NCBI RefSeq assembly: GCF_902506455.1 | Contig: NZ_LR733844.1 | Span: forward strand, 1,436,224-1,500,223 | Length of the DNA: 64,000 bases | Direction: 5' to 3' | Source: Sphingomonas sp. 8AM | GTDB lineage: Bacteria; Pseudomonadota; Alphaproteobacteria; Sphingomonadales; Sphingomonadaceae | Shown: one piece after another, positions 33,697-42,541 of the stretch | Layout: each line of letters starts with the position of its first letter | Numbering within the stretch: the stretch's first letter is position 1 | Made by a program: the position numbers and the translations under genes | Notes under the pieces: model-generated | Seen by the model: the letters and a program-made list of their open reading frames with translations, nothing else | Told to the model about the DNA's origin: nothing | Database searches by the model: none

Positions 33697-36600
33697 GTGA
33701 AGAATCAGGTGAAATTGCTGACGTCGACCGTGCTCGCCATGGGCGTGCTGACCACGGTTCCCGCGCAGGCGCAGACGAATACCGCGCCCGCCACGGTTAT
33801 CGACGGGGGCGGCAGCAAGGGCGCGATCGTTTCGGGCAGCGTTTCGCAGGGCGACGACAGCCACCAGACGGTCTTCACCAACTTCAACACCGAGGGCGGC
33901 GCGGGTTCGGGCGGGGGCGGCGGCTTCGGCGGCGTGTTCTTCGTCGATCAGGGCGGCCGCCTGACGCTCAACAACGTCAGCTTCTCCAGCAACACCACCA
34001 AGGGCGGCGAAGGCGGCGGTGCGCCGATCTTCTCGGTCGCGCCCAAGGTCTTCTCGCTGGCCACCAACAGCGCCGACGCGGCCGCGGTGCAGCTGTACTT
34101 CCCCAAGGTCACCGCCAGCTACGACGGCACCAGCCTGCGCGTCACCGGCTTCACACTGGATAACGAAAATTCGCTGATCGGCGTCGGCGCGGGCGTCGCG
34201 ATGGGCGGCGGCGCGGTCGGCGCGACGATCAGCGCGGTGACGGTCGACAATGACGGCAAGCAGCAGGTCACGCTGGCGCAGCCGTACACGCTCGACGCCG
34301 GGAGCGTCGTGACCGCGACCTATCAGGCGGCCGCGAACGGCGATCCGGCGGGCTATTACGTCTCGGGCACGATCGACGCCGCCAAGCTGCTGCCGGGGGC
34401 GGTGGTCTATGGCAGCGGCATCGCCGCCGGCGTGACCGTCAAGAACGTCACTTACGACAGCAACCAGAAGGTCAAGAGCTTCACGCTGTCGGACGGCTCG
34501 ACCAGCGCGGTCAACGTGGCGGTGTCGTCGGCGACGCAATTCGACATCACCCGCTTCGCCGCCTCGATCACCCCGCAGCTGTCGACCGTCATCGCGCCGC
34601 CGGCCGGCGGCACGCTGGCCGGGTTCGAGGTCGGGATGACCGTCACCGGCAACGGCGTACCCGCGAACACGATCGTCACCGCGATCGACCCCGACACCGG
34701 CGCGGTCACGCTGTCGAACGCGGTCGACCTGAGCACCGTGACCTCGCTGAAGGCGGCGTCGAACCCGGTCGTCTCGAACAGCGGCGGCGCGATCGTCAAG
34801 GTCAGCTCGACCAACGGGATGCGCGTCGGCCAGAAGATCAGCGGCCAGGGCATCGCCGATGGCACGACGATCACCGGCATCGACGCCGCGAACGGCACGA
34901 TCACGCTGAGCGGCACGATCGGCAGCGAGGGGCTGAACGCGATCAGCAAGGGCAAGATGCTGGTCACGCTGAGCCCGGTCGCGAGCATCAACACCGGCGC
35001 GCACACCGTCACCTTGGTGTCGATCAGCGGGATGAAGGTCGGGCAGGTGCTGTCCGGCGATCCGGCGATCCCGGCCAACGCGGTGGTCACCGGCATCAAC
35101 GCCGCCACCAACACCGTCACCTACCGCATCGACCCGGCGGTCGCGCAGCTCGTCAAGGGCGGCTCGATGAACGCGTTGGTGTCGACCGGCACGGTCGGCA
35201 CCAACGGCGCGGGTGGCCGCACCGGCAGCAACTTTAACGCGATCCTCAACGACGGCGAGGGCTCGGTCGGCACCAACGGCTATAACGCCGGGGCGGGCAC
35301 CGCCGCGGCGGGCGGCAACGGCGGCAACGGCGGCGCGGGCAGCAACGGCAAGCCGGTCAACACCGGCATGGTGATCGACACCATCAACAACGGCATCGAG
35401 GTCGGGCTGAAGGCCGCGGAGGTCGCGGGCGCGCTCGCCACCTTCCCGCCGGGCGCGGCGCTGTCGGCGGCGCTGGCGATCGAGACCGCGCGCGCGGGCG
35501 TGCTGCTCGCCAAGTCGATCGCCGATCTGGTGACGTGGAACATCGACATGGCCAACGGCAAGGTCGCGTTCGGCGGCTCCGGTGGCGCGGGCGGTAACGG
35601 CGGCGCGGGCGCGACCTTCTTCGGCGGCGGTGCCGGCGGCGGGGGCGGCTCGGGCGGCGCGGGCGCGCTGTCGATCACCGACGGCGGCGCGGGCGGCTCC
35701 GGTGGCGCGGGCGGCGCCGGCGGCTTCGGCGCGGGCGGTGGCTCGGGCGGTGCCGGCGGTGCCGGCGGCCAGGGTGGCCAGAGCCTCGACGGCTCGGCGG
35801 GCGCCGGCGGCGCGGCCGGGTTCGGCGGCGGTACCGGCTCTTCGAACGGCCAGGGCGGTGGCGGTGGCTCCGGCTATGGCGGCGCGATCTTCGTCCGCGA
35901 CGGCGGCACCTTGCAGGTCAACGGCGACGCGCTGTTCGACGGCAATGCGGCGCTGGGCGGATCGAGCAACAACGGCGGCGCGGCCGGCGGCGCGGCGGGC
36001 AGCGACCTGTTCGTGATGCGTGGCGGCACCGTCATCCTGTCGCCGGGCGCGGGCAAGACGATCACCTTCAACGGCACGATCGCCGACGACAGCGCGGCGA
36101 GCCTCGGCACGACCGGGATCGCCTCGGGTTACGGCGCGGACATCACGATCGCGGGCGGCGGGCTGGTCCGCTTCAACAACGTCAACACCTATACCGGCAA
36201 CACCCGCCTGCAGGGCGGCACGCTGCGCGCCGACGACGGCGTCGGCATCCACGCCAACAGCCACATCCTGTTCGAGGGTGCGGGCACGATCGGCGGCGCG
36301 TCCGCGCTGGCGACCGCCAACGCCGGCACGCTGCTGACCTCAGGCACGATGACGCGCCGCGTCGGCGTGATGCCGAACCAGCTGTCGTGGACCGACGTCA
36401 CCGGCACCGCGGGCGGCAGCGGCGGCTTCGCGGCGCTGGCCAACGGGCTGACGCTCAACTTTGGGTCGCTCAACGGCGGCCGCGGGCAGGACCTGACGTG
36501 GAATTCGGGCGGATTCGTCCGCACCGCCGACACATTGGTGTTCGGATCGGACGCCGTCGAGGCGACCGGCGCGGTGCAGCTGCAGAACAACATCAATCTC

Positions 36601-39600
36601 AACGGGCTGAACGGCAAGATCGCGGTCTATGACAATCTGGGCGGCACCGGCGATTTCGCGCTGCTGACCGGCAATGTCACCAACGGCTTCCTGACCGCCA
36701 ACAGCGCCAATTACAGCGGCAGCCTGTACCTCACCGGGCAGAACACGCTGCGCGGGATCACCGTCAAGAACGGCCTCGTCTCGACGAAGCTCGACGATCT
36801 GTCGGGGCGCCTGATGGACGCGGGCGTCGGCGGGTACGTCACCGTCACCGGCGGCACGCTGCGGCTGGCCAATACCGAAAAGCTGACCACCGTCACCGTC
36901 GCCGACCAGGCGATGCTGCTGGCGGACGGCGCGACCAGCACCGGCACGATCAGCAACGCCGGCATCATCCGCTTCGGCGCGACCGCCAGCACCGGCAGCA
37001 TCGCCAACACCGGGCGGCTGGTGTTCAACGGCACCGCGACCGCGGGCAACATCCTGAACGATCAGGCCGGACTGCTGCTCCAGAATGCCGACCTGACCAC
37101 CGGCGCGATCACCAACAACGCCAGCTGGGCGATGAACGGCGCGCTCACCGCCAACGGCGCGGTGGCCAATAACGGGCTGCTGTCGGTGACCGGCACGCGC
37201 ACGCTGACCACCACCGCGTTCGGCGGCAATGCCAGCGGCGGCGTGCTGCTGGGCGGCGCGGACGGCAGCGCAGGATCGCTGACGATCGATCAGTCGGGCT
37301 TCAGCACCTATGCCGGCGTCTTCACCGGCGCGGGCGCGCTGACCAAGGCCGGGCTGGGTCGCCTGACGCTGACCGGGGCGAACAGCTTCACCGGCGGGTT
37401 CGCGATCAACAACGGCGTGGTCGACACCTATGGCGGCGGCACGCTCGCCGACACGCTCGACGTGGGGGTGGCGAACGGCGCTTATTATCTGGTCGGCACC
37501 GCCGACACGATCCACAACCTCACCAACGCCGGCGCGACGATCGCCTCCGAGAATTTCGGGGTGACCGACCTGACCAACAGCGGGTTCGTGCGTGTCGCCA
37601 GCGGCTTTATCGCCGATGGTGCGGTGAGCAACAGCGGTCAGCTGTGGATGGATGCGACCGCGATCGCGCATCTGCGCGGCACGCTGGCGAACACCGGCAG
37701 CGGCGATTTCCGCACCAGCGGGCAGCTGCTGGTCGACGGCGCGGTGAGCAACGAGGCGGGTGCGGGCATGATCCTGTACAGCGGCGGCGCGACGCAGTTC
37801 GCCAGCCTCGCCAACGCCGGCTATGTCGCCGCGCGGCACCAGCTGGTCGTCGGCGGTGCGGTCACCAATGCGGTGAACGCGACGCTCGACCTCGGCGTGG
37901 GTTCGACCCCGTGGCTGGGTAGCCTGACCAACGCCGGTATTGTCCTCAGCAACGACGTGCTGACGATCGCGAACGGCTATACGCAGGACGCCGGCTCGCT
38001 GACCGCCAACGCCAATGTCTCGACGGGTTCGCTGTCGGGCGCCGGCGGTGACATCATGCTGAACGGCGCGACGCAGATGCTGGTCAACCAGAGCGTCGAC
38101 GGCAGCTATGCCGGCACGCTGTCGGGCACCGGCACGCTGACCAAGACGGGGGCCGCCACGCTGACGCTGGCGGGTGACGTCGGCAGCATCGCGCCGACGT
38201 CGCTGACCGTCGCCGACGGTCGCGTCACCGCCGCGAATGCGGACATCTTCAGCCATGCGCTGACGGTGGCCGTGTCCGCGCCGGGCACGCTGTCAGTACA
38301 GGCCGACCAGACGATCGCCACGCTGACCAACCTCGGTGTGACGCGTCTGAACGCGGACCTGACCACCACCGGCGGCACCGTCAACGACGGCGGCATCGCG
38401 GTGACCGGCGAGCGGACGCTCCACACCACGACCTTCGCGGGCAGCGCCACCGGCGTCGTCGCGCTGGCCGAGGCGGGCAGACTGACGATCGACCAGTCGG
38501 GCACGAGCAGCTATGCCGGTGTCGTCACCGGCGCGGGCGCGCTGACCAAGACCGGCGCGGGCACGCTGACGCTGACCGGCGCCAGCGACTTCACCGGCAG
38601 GTTCGCGATCAACGCGGGCACGATCGACACGACGGGCGGCGGTACGCTCTCCGACGCGCTCGACATCGCGGTGGCGAACGGCGCCGGCTATGTGGTCGGC
38701 ACCAACGACATCGTCGGCACCGTCACCAATGCCGGACAGCTGACCACCAACGCCGATTACGGCGCGGCGGCGCTGACCAACAGCGGCACGGCGCAGGTCA
38801 ATGCGATCCTCGTCACCAGCGGCGACGTGAGCAACAGCGGGCAGCTCAACCTCGCCAGCACGTCGGGCACCCGCGTGATGGGCAGACTGGTCAACACCGG
38901 TAATGTCACGGCGGCGGGGGCGCTGGTGGTCGACACCGATGTCGCCAACGCACAGGGCGGCGTGCTGTTGATGACGAACGGCGGCACCACCCAGCTCGGC
39001 AGCCTGACCAACGCCGGCACCGTCAACGCGGCGCACGCGCTGCTCGTGACCGGCGCGGTCGATAACGCCGCCAGCGGCGCGATCACCTTCGACGCTACCT
39101 CGGCGCCGATGCTGGGCAGCCTGACCAATGCGGGCACGATCGTCGGCAACGACGTGGTGACCGTGGCGGACGGCTATACCCAGAACGCCGGCACGCTGAC
39201 CGCCAATGCCGATCTCTCGACCGGTTCGCTGGCGGGTGCGGGTGGCGACATCGTGCTGAACGGCGCGACGCAGATGCTGGTCAATCAGAGCGTTGACGGC
39301 AGCTATGCCGGCACGCTGACCGGCACCGGCACGCTGACCAAGGCCGGCGCGGCGACGCTGACGCTGGCCGGGGTGGCGAACAGCATTGCGCCGACCGCGC
39401 TGACCGTCGCGCAGGGCCAGGTGACCGCCGCCAATGGGGGCATCTTCGCCGACGCGCTGGCCGTGGCGGTATCCGCACCGGGCACGCTGTCGGTGCGAGC
39501 CGATCAGGCGATCGCCACGCTCGCCAACGACGGTCTGGTGGCGCTCAACGCCGACCTGACCACCAGCGGCGGGACCGTCAACAACGGCCAGATCGCGGTG

Positions 39601-42408
39601 ACCGGCGCGCGCACGCTCCACGCATCGACCTTCGCGGGCAACGCCACCGGCGTGGTCACGCTGGCCGATGCGGGCAGACTGACGATCGACCAGTCGGGTG
39701 ACAGCCGCTACGCCGGCATCGTCGCCGGTTCGGGCCAGCTGACCAAGGCGGGCACCGGTTCGCTGGTGCTGACGGGCGCGAACACCTTCACGGGCACGTT
39801 CGCGATCGACGCCGGCACGATCGACACGACGGGTGGCGGCACCTTCGCCGACACGCTCGACGTCACGGTCGCGCAAGGCGCGCGCTACACGGTCGGCACC
39901 ACCGACGTGGTGCGCAGCGTCACCAACGCCGGCACGCTGACCACCAACGCCGATTACGGTGTCACCACGCTCGCCAACAACGGGACCGCGCAGTTCGACG
40001 CGCGCCTCGTCGCGGGCAGCGTGCGCAACACCGGCACCCTGACCGCCAACAAGGCGTTCGCGGTGAACGGCGCGGTGAGCAACGCTGCGGGTGCGTCGCT
40101 TACGCTGGCATCGGGCTCGACCCCGACGCTGGGCAGCCTGACCAACAACGGCACGATCGTCGCCAACGACGCGCTGACGATCGCCGGCGCCTATCAGCAG
40201 GACGCCGGTTCGCTGACCGCCAATGCGGCGATGGCGACCGGGTCGCTGTCGGGCGCGGGCGGCACGATCACGATCAACGCCAACCGCCTGACCATCAACC
40301 AGACGGTCGACGGCACCTACAAGGGCGTGATCGCGGGCACCGGCACGGTGACCAAGCTGGGCGCGGCGACGCTGACGCTGGCCGGTGCGGTCGACAGCTT
40401 CGCACCGACCGCGCTGGCGATCGAGCAGGGCCAGTTGACCGTCGCCAATGCCGGCCTGCTCGACAAGGCGTTGCTGGTGTCGATCGCGGCACCCGCCGCG
40501 CTGACGCTGCAGGCCGACCAGACGATCCGCGACCTGAGCGGCGCGGGCGCGCTCAACATCGGGGCCAACACCCTGACGTTGTCGACCGGCGGCAATTTCA
40601 CCGGCAAGGTGAACGGCACCGGACGGATCGCGCTGACCTCGGGCGCGCTCGACCTCAACACCGCGGGCACCGTTTCCAGCGGCACCTTCGCGGTGCAGCC
40701 GGGGAGCACGCTCAACGTCAGCACCACCACCACGCTGGCGACCACGACGCTAAGCGCGGTCAAGAGCACGATCAACCTGGCGGGCAGCGTGGCGGCGACC
40801 ACCACCACGGTCACCGACAACAGTACGCTGCACCTCGGCAACGGGCTTGCGCTGGGTACGGCGGGCGCGACCGCGGGTCAGCTGACCAGCACCACCACCA
40901 CGGTCGACGGCAACAGCAAGATCAGCGGCAACGGTTCGGTCAGCGGCACCACGCTGGTCGGCGGGAACAGCATGGGCGTGATCGCGCCGGGCAACTCGCC
41001 GGGCATCCTGACGTTCGCCGATCTGTCGTTCGGCAACAATGCGGTGGCCGCGATGCAGATCGACGGCAATGCCGGCGCGGGCGTGGCGAACGGCTATGAC
41101 CGGATCGTCGTGACGGGCAAGCTTACGCTGTCGGGCACATCGGTACTGGCACTGGACAAGAGCGTCCCCGCGAACAGCTACGAGCTGCCGCTGGGCACCG
41201 CGCTCCAGATCTTCCAGTTCAAGCCGGGCAGCCTCAGCGGGTCGTTCGGGTCGGTGACCAAGGCGAACTTCGGCCAGAACCTTGCCTTCAACCTGTCGAA
41301 CGGCACGGTGATCGGCATGGGTTCGTACACGCCGCAGACATTGTCGGACGCGACCGCGCTCACCGCCAGCCAGAAGAACGCCCTGGCCGCGATGCTGGTC
41401 AAGACCACCGGAGGCGTGCCGCAATATTACGGCGGCAACCTGCTCCAGTCGCTGGCTGCCGGTGTGACGGCCGGGCGCGACGCGACGCAGGCGAGCTTCG
41501 CACGCTGGTCGCCAGATGCCTATGCGGGCATCGGTGACGGGATGCGCGCGTCGATGATCGACGGTCTGGTCGAGGTGAGCGATTACGACGCGCTCACCCC
41601 GGGCAAGAGCGCCTTCACCGGCGGGATCCACGGCGGGCAACTGCGCGGGCTCGATAAGGAAGGCTATGCGCACAACCGCTTCCGCGACGTCGCCTATCAG
41701 ATCGGGGTCAGCCACGATCTGTCGGTGCTGCGCGCCAACCTCAGCTACGCGCATTCCGAGGGAGGCTTCCGCAGCACGAACATGGACGCCAAACTGAACG
41801 GCAACCAGATCGCGCTGGGCGTGTCCGCGCCGCTGACGGGCGACCAGGCGCTGCGCCTGATCGGTCGGGTCGCCTACGGCGATTACACCAGCAGCGGCAC
41901 GCGCGGCGTGATCGGCGGCAGCGCGCGCTTCCGCTCGGTCGATGCCAACAGCTTCGTCTATGGCGGCGGCTTCGGCTATTACCAGCACTTCGGCCGGACG
42001 GTCCTGAGCGGCACCGCCGAGGTGCTGGGGATCAACCAGCGCGTCGACGGCTTCACCGAAACCGGTGACGCCGGGCTGGATCTCTTCCGGATCCAGCGCC
42101 AGCGCCGCGACAGCGGGATCGGTCGCCTGAATGCGCAGCTGGGCTATTCGGTGACGCCGAATGCGCTGACCTTCGTGAAGGTGGGGTATGTCCATGAGTT
42201 CAAGGACGGACTGACCCCGATCACCGCCGAGGGCGCGATCGATCCGATCACCGTGACGATGACCAATCCGGGGCTGGCGCGTGATCGCGTCAATGCCGGG
42301 GTCGGTGCGCAGTTCGATGTCGGCCAGGGGGTGCGGATCGGCCTCGACGCGAGCGCGGGCAATTACGAAAGCTATCGCATCGGCGGCAACGTCCGCTTCC
42401 GCTTCTGA
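33697..42408 (+). CDS. Giant autotransporter adhesin with glycine-rich and repeat regions
   Basis: A 2,903-residue type V secreted protein. Signal peptide 1-26 (...TTVPAQAQ). Residues about 110-500 hold several copies of a module of the form VGQxxSGxGIxxGTxITGID..GTITLS. Residues about 524-735 are extremely Gly-rich, broken by a helical stretch (about 552-626). From about 1195 to 2290 come three roughly 400-residue repeats, each with autotransporter-associated strand motifs (LTKxGxGxLTLTGAN.FTG.FAI). The C-terminal barrel starts near 2600 (YAGIGDGMRASMIDGL) and ends in ...NVRFRF with terminal Phe. The start is GTG; GGGGG lies ten bases upstream within a stem. Likely role: surface attachment or biofilm. 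Confidence 0.88.
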   Translation: MKNQVKLLTSTVLAMGVLTTVPAQAQTNTAPATVIDGGGSKGAIVSGSVSQGDDSHQTVFTNFNTEGGAGSGGGGGFGGVFFVDQGGRLTLNNVSFSSNTTKGGEGGGAPIFSVAPKVFSLATNSADAAAVQLYFPKVTASYDGTSLRVTGFTLDNENSLIGVGAGVAMGGGAVGATISAVTVDNDGKQQVTLAQPYTLDAGSVVTATYQAAANGDPAGYYVSGTIDAAKLLPGAVVYGSGIAAGVTVKNVTYDSNQKVKSFTLSDGSTSAVNVAVSSATQFDITRFAASITPQLSTVIAPPAGGTLAGFEVGMTVTGNGVPANTIVTAIDPDTGAVTLSNAVDLSTVTSLKAASNPVVSNSGGAIVKVSSTNGMRVGQKISGQGIADGTTITGIDAANGTITLSGTIGSEGLNAISKGKMLVTLSPVASINTGAHTVTLVSISGMKVGQVLSGDPAIPANAVVTGINAATNTVTYRIDPAVAQLVKGGSMNALVSTGTVGTNGAGGRTGSNFNAILNDGEGSVGTNGYNAGAGTAAAGGNGGNGGAGSNGKPVNTGMVIDTINNGIEVGLKAAEVAGALATFPPGAALSAALAIETARAGVLLAKSIADLVTWNIDMANGKVAFGGSGGAGGNGGAGATFFGGGAGGGGGSGGAGALSITDGGAGGSGGAGGAGGFGAGGGSGGAGGAGGQGGQSLDGSAGAGGAAGFGGGTGSSNGQGGGGGSGYGGAIFVRDGGTLQVNGDALFDGNAALGGSSNNGGAAGGAAGSDLFVMRGGTVILSPGAGKTITFNGTIADDSAASLGTTGIASGYGADITIAGGGLVRFNNVNTYTGNTRLQGGTLRADDGVGIHANSHILFEGAGTIGGASALATANAGTLLTSGTMTRRVGVMPNQLSWTDVTGTAGGSGGFAALANGLTLNFGSLNGGRGQDLTWNSGGFVRTADTLVFGSDAVEATGAVQLQNNINLNGLNGKIAVYDNLGGTGDFALLTGNVTNGFLTANSANYSGSLYLTGQNTLRGITVKNGLVSTKLDDLSGRLMDAGVGGYVTVTGGTLRLANTEKLTTVTVADQAMLLADGATSTGTISNAGIIRFGATASTGSIANTGRLVFNGTATAGNILNDQAGLLLQNADLTTGAITNNASWAMNGALTANGAVANNGLLSVTGTRTLTTTAFGGNASGGVLLGGADGSAGSLTIDQSGFSTYAGVFTGAGALTKAGLGRLTLTGANSFTGGFAINNGVVDTYGGGTLADTLDVGVANGAYYLVGTADTIHNLTNAGATIASENFGVTDLTNSGFVRVASGFIADGAVSNSGQLWMDATAIAHLRGTLANTGSGDFRTSGQLLVDGAVSNEAGAGMILYSGGATQFASLANAGYVAARHQLVVGGAVTNAVNATLDLGVGSTPWLGSLTNAGIVLSNDVLTIANGYTQDAGSLTANANVSTGSLSGAGGDIMLNGATQMLVNQSVDGSYAGTLSGTGTLTKTGAATLTLAGDVGSIAPTSLTVADGRVTAANADIFSHALTVAVSAPGTLSVQADQTIATLTNLGVTRLNADLTTTGGTVNDGGIAVTGERTLHTTTFAGSATGVVALAEAGRLTIDQSGTSSYAGVVTGAGALTKTGAGTLTLTGASDFTGRFAINAGTIDTTGGGTLSDALDIAVANGAGYVVGTNDIVGTVTNAGQLTTNADYGAAALTNSGTAQVNAILVTSGDVSNSGQLNLASTSGTRVMGRLVNTGNVTAAGALVVDTDVANAQGGVLLMTNGGTTQLGSLTNAGTVNAAHALLVTGAVDNAASGAITFDATSAPMLGSLTNAGTIVGNDVVTVADGYTQNAGTLTANADLSTGSLAGAGGDIVLNGATQMLVNQSVDGSYAGTLTGTGTLTKAGAATLTLAGVANSIAPTALTVAQGQVTAANGGIFADALAVAVSAPGTLSVRADQAIATLANDGLVALNADLTTSGGTVNNGQIAVTGARTLHASTFAGNATGVVTLADAGRLTIDQSGDSRYAGIVAGSGQLTKAGTGSLVLTGANTFTGTFAIDAGTIDTTGGGTFADTLDVTVAQGARYTVGTTDVVRSVTNAGTLTTNADYGVTTLANNGTAQFDARLVAGSVRNTGTLTANKAFAVNGAVSNAAGASLTLASGSTPTLGSLTNNGTIVANDALTIAGAYQQDAGSLTANAAMATGSLSGAGGTITINANRLTINQTVDGTYKGVIAGTGTVTKLGAATLTLAGAVDSFAPTALAIEQGQLTVANAGLLDKALLVSIAAPAALTLQADQTIRDLSGAGALNIGANTLTLSTGGNFTGKVNGTGRIALTSGALDLNTAGTVSSGTFAVQPGSTLNVSTTTTLATTTLSAVKSTINLAGSVAATTTTVTDNSTLHLGNGLALGTAGATAGQLTSTTTTVDGNSKISGNGSVSGTTLVGGNSMGVIAPGNSPGILTFADLSFGNNAVAAMQIDGNAGAGVANGYDRIVVTGKLTLSGTSVLALDKSVPANSYELPLGTALQIFQFKPGSLSGSFGSVTKANFGQNLAFNLSNGTVIGMGSYTPQTLSDATALTASQKNALAAMLVKTTGGVPQYYGGNLLQSLAAGVTAGRDATQASFARWSPDAYAGIGDGMRASMIDGLVEVSDYDALTPGKSAFTGGIHGGQLRGLDKEGYAHNRFRDVAYQIGVSHDLSVLRANLSYAHSEGGFRSTNMDAKLNGNQIALGVSAPLTGDQALRLIGRVAYGDYTSSGTRGVIGGSARFRSVDANSFVYGGGFGYYQHFGRTVLSGTAEVLGINQRVDGFTETGDAGLDLFRIQRQRRDSGIGRLNAQLGYSVTPNALTFVKVGYVHEFKDGLTPITAEGAIDPITVTMTNPGLARDRVNAGVGAQFDVGQGVRIGLDASAGNYESYRIGGNVRFRF
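37279..40560 (+). repeat. About 1.2-kb tandem repeats inside the autotransporter gene
   Basis: The phrase encoding LTIDQSG begins at 37279, 38482 and 39679, giving periods of 1203 and 1197 bases. Between them the order of submodules is the same: strand motif, TTGGGT segment, LTNAG segments, then NQSVDGSYAGTL. The third unit is shortened. Multiples of three keep the frame, so copy number could change by recombination. Confidence 0.8.
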
Positions 42409-42419
42409 TGCAACACGCG

Positions 42420-42443
42420 CCGGCCGGGGTCGCCCCCGGCCGG
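42420..42443. terminator. Hairpin between the convergent adhesin genes
   Basis: CCGGCCGGGG (42420-42429) pairs perfectly with CCCCGGCCGG (42434-42443) around TCGC, 11 bases past the autotransporter stop. There is no U-run, but position and stability fit a transcription end for the plus-strand gene. Confidence 0.6.
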
Positions 42444-42541
42444 CCGCAGACCCGGAGACGCCCGTCGCCTTCCCCGCAAGGGAGGCGGCGGGCGTCTTCA
42501 CGTGCCGGGGAACCGCCATGGACGGGTGCCCCGCGACGTGA

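Noticed and set aside
33595..36264. An 889-codon minus-strand frame opposite the start of the autotransporter gene
   Set aside because: Low-complexity Ala/Arg/Asp translation of the Gly-rich coding region; the plus-strand product has a signal peptide and a barrel.
38293..39876. A 527-codon minus-strand frame in the repeat region of the autotransporter
   Set aside because: Antisense shadow; its internal repeats merely reflect the repeats of the real gene.
37279..40560. CRISPR-like regularity
   Set aside because: The period is about 1.2 kb and coding; there are no short spaced direct repeats or cas genes anywhere in the window.
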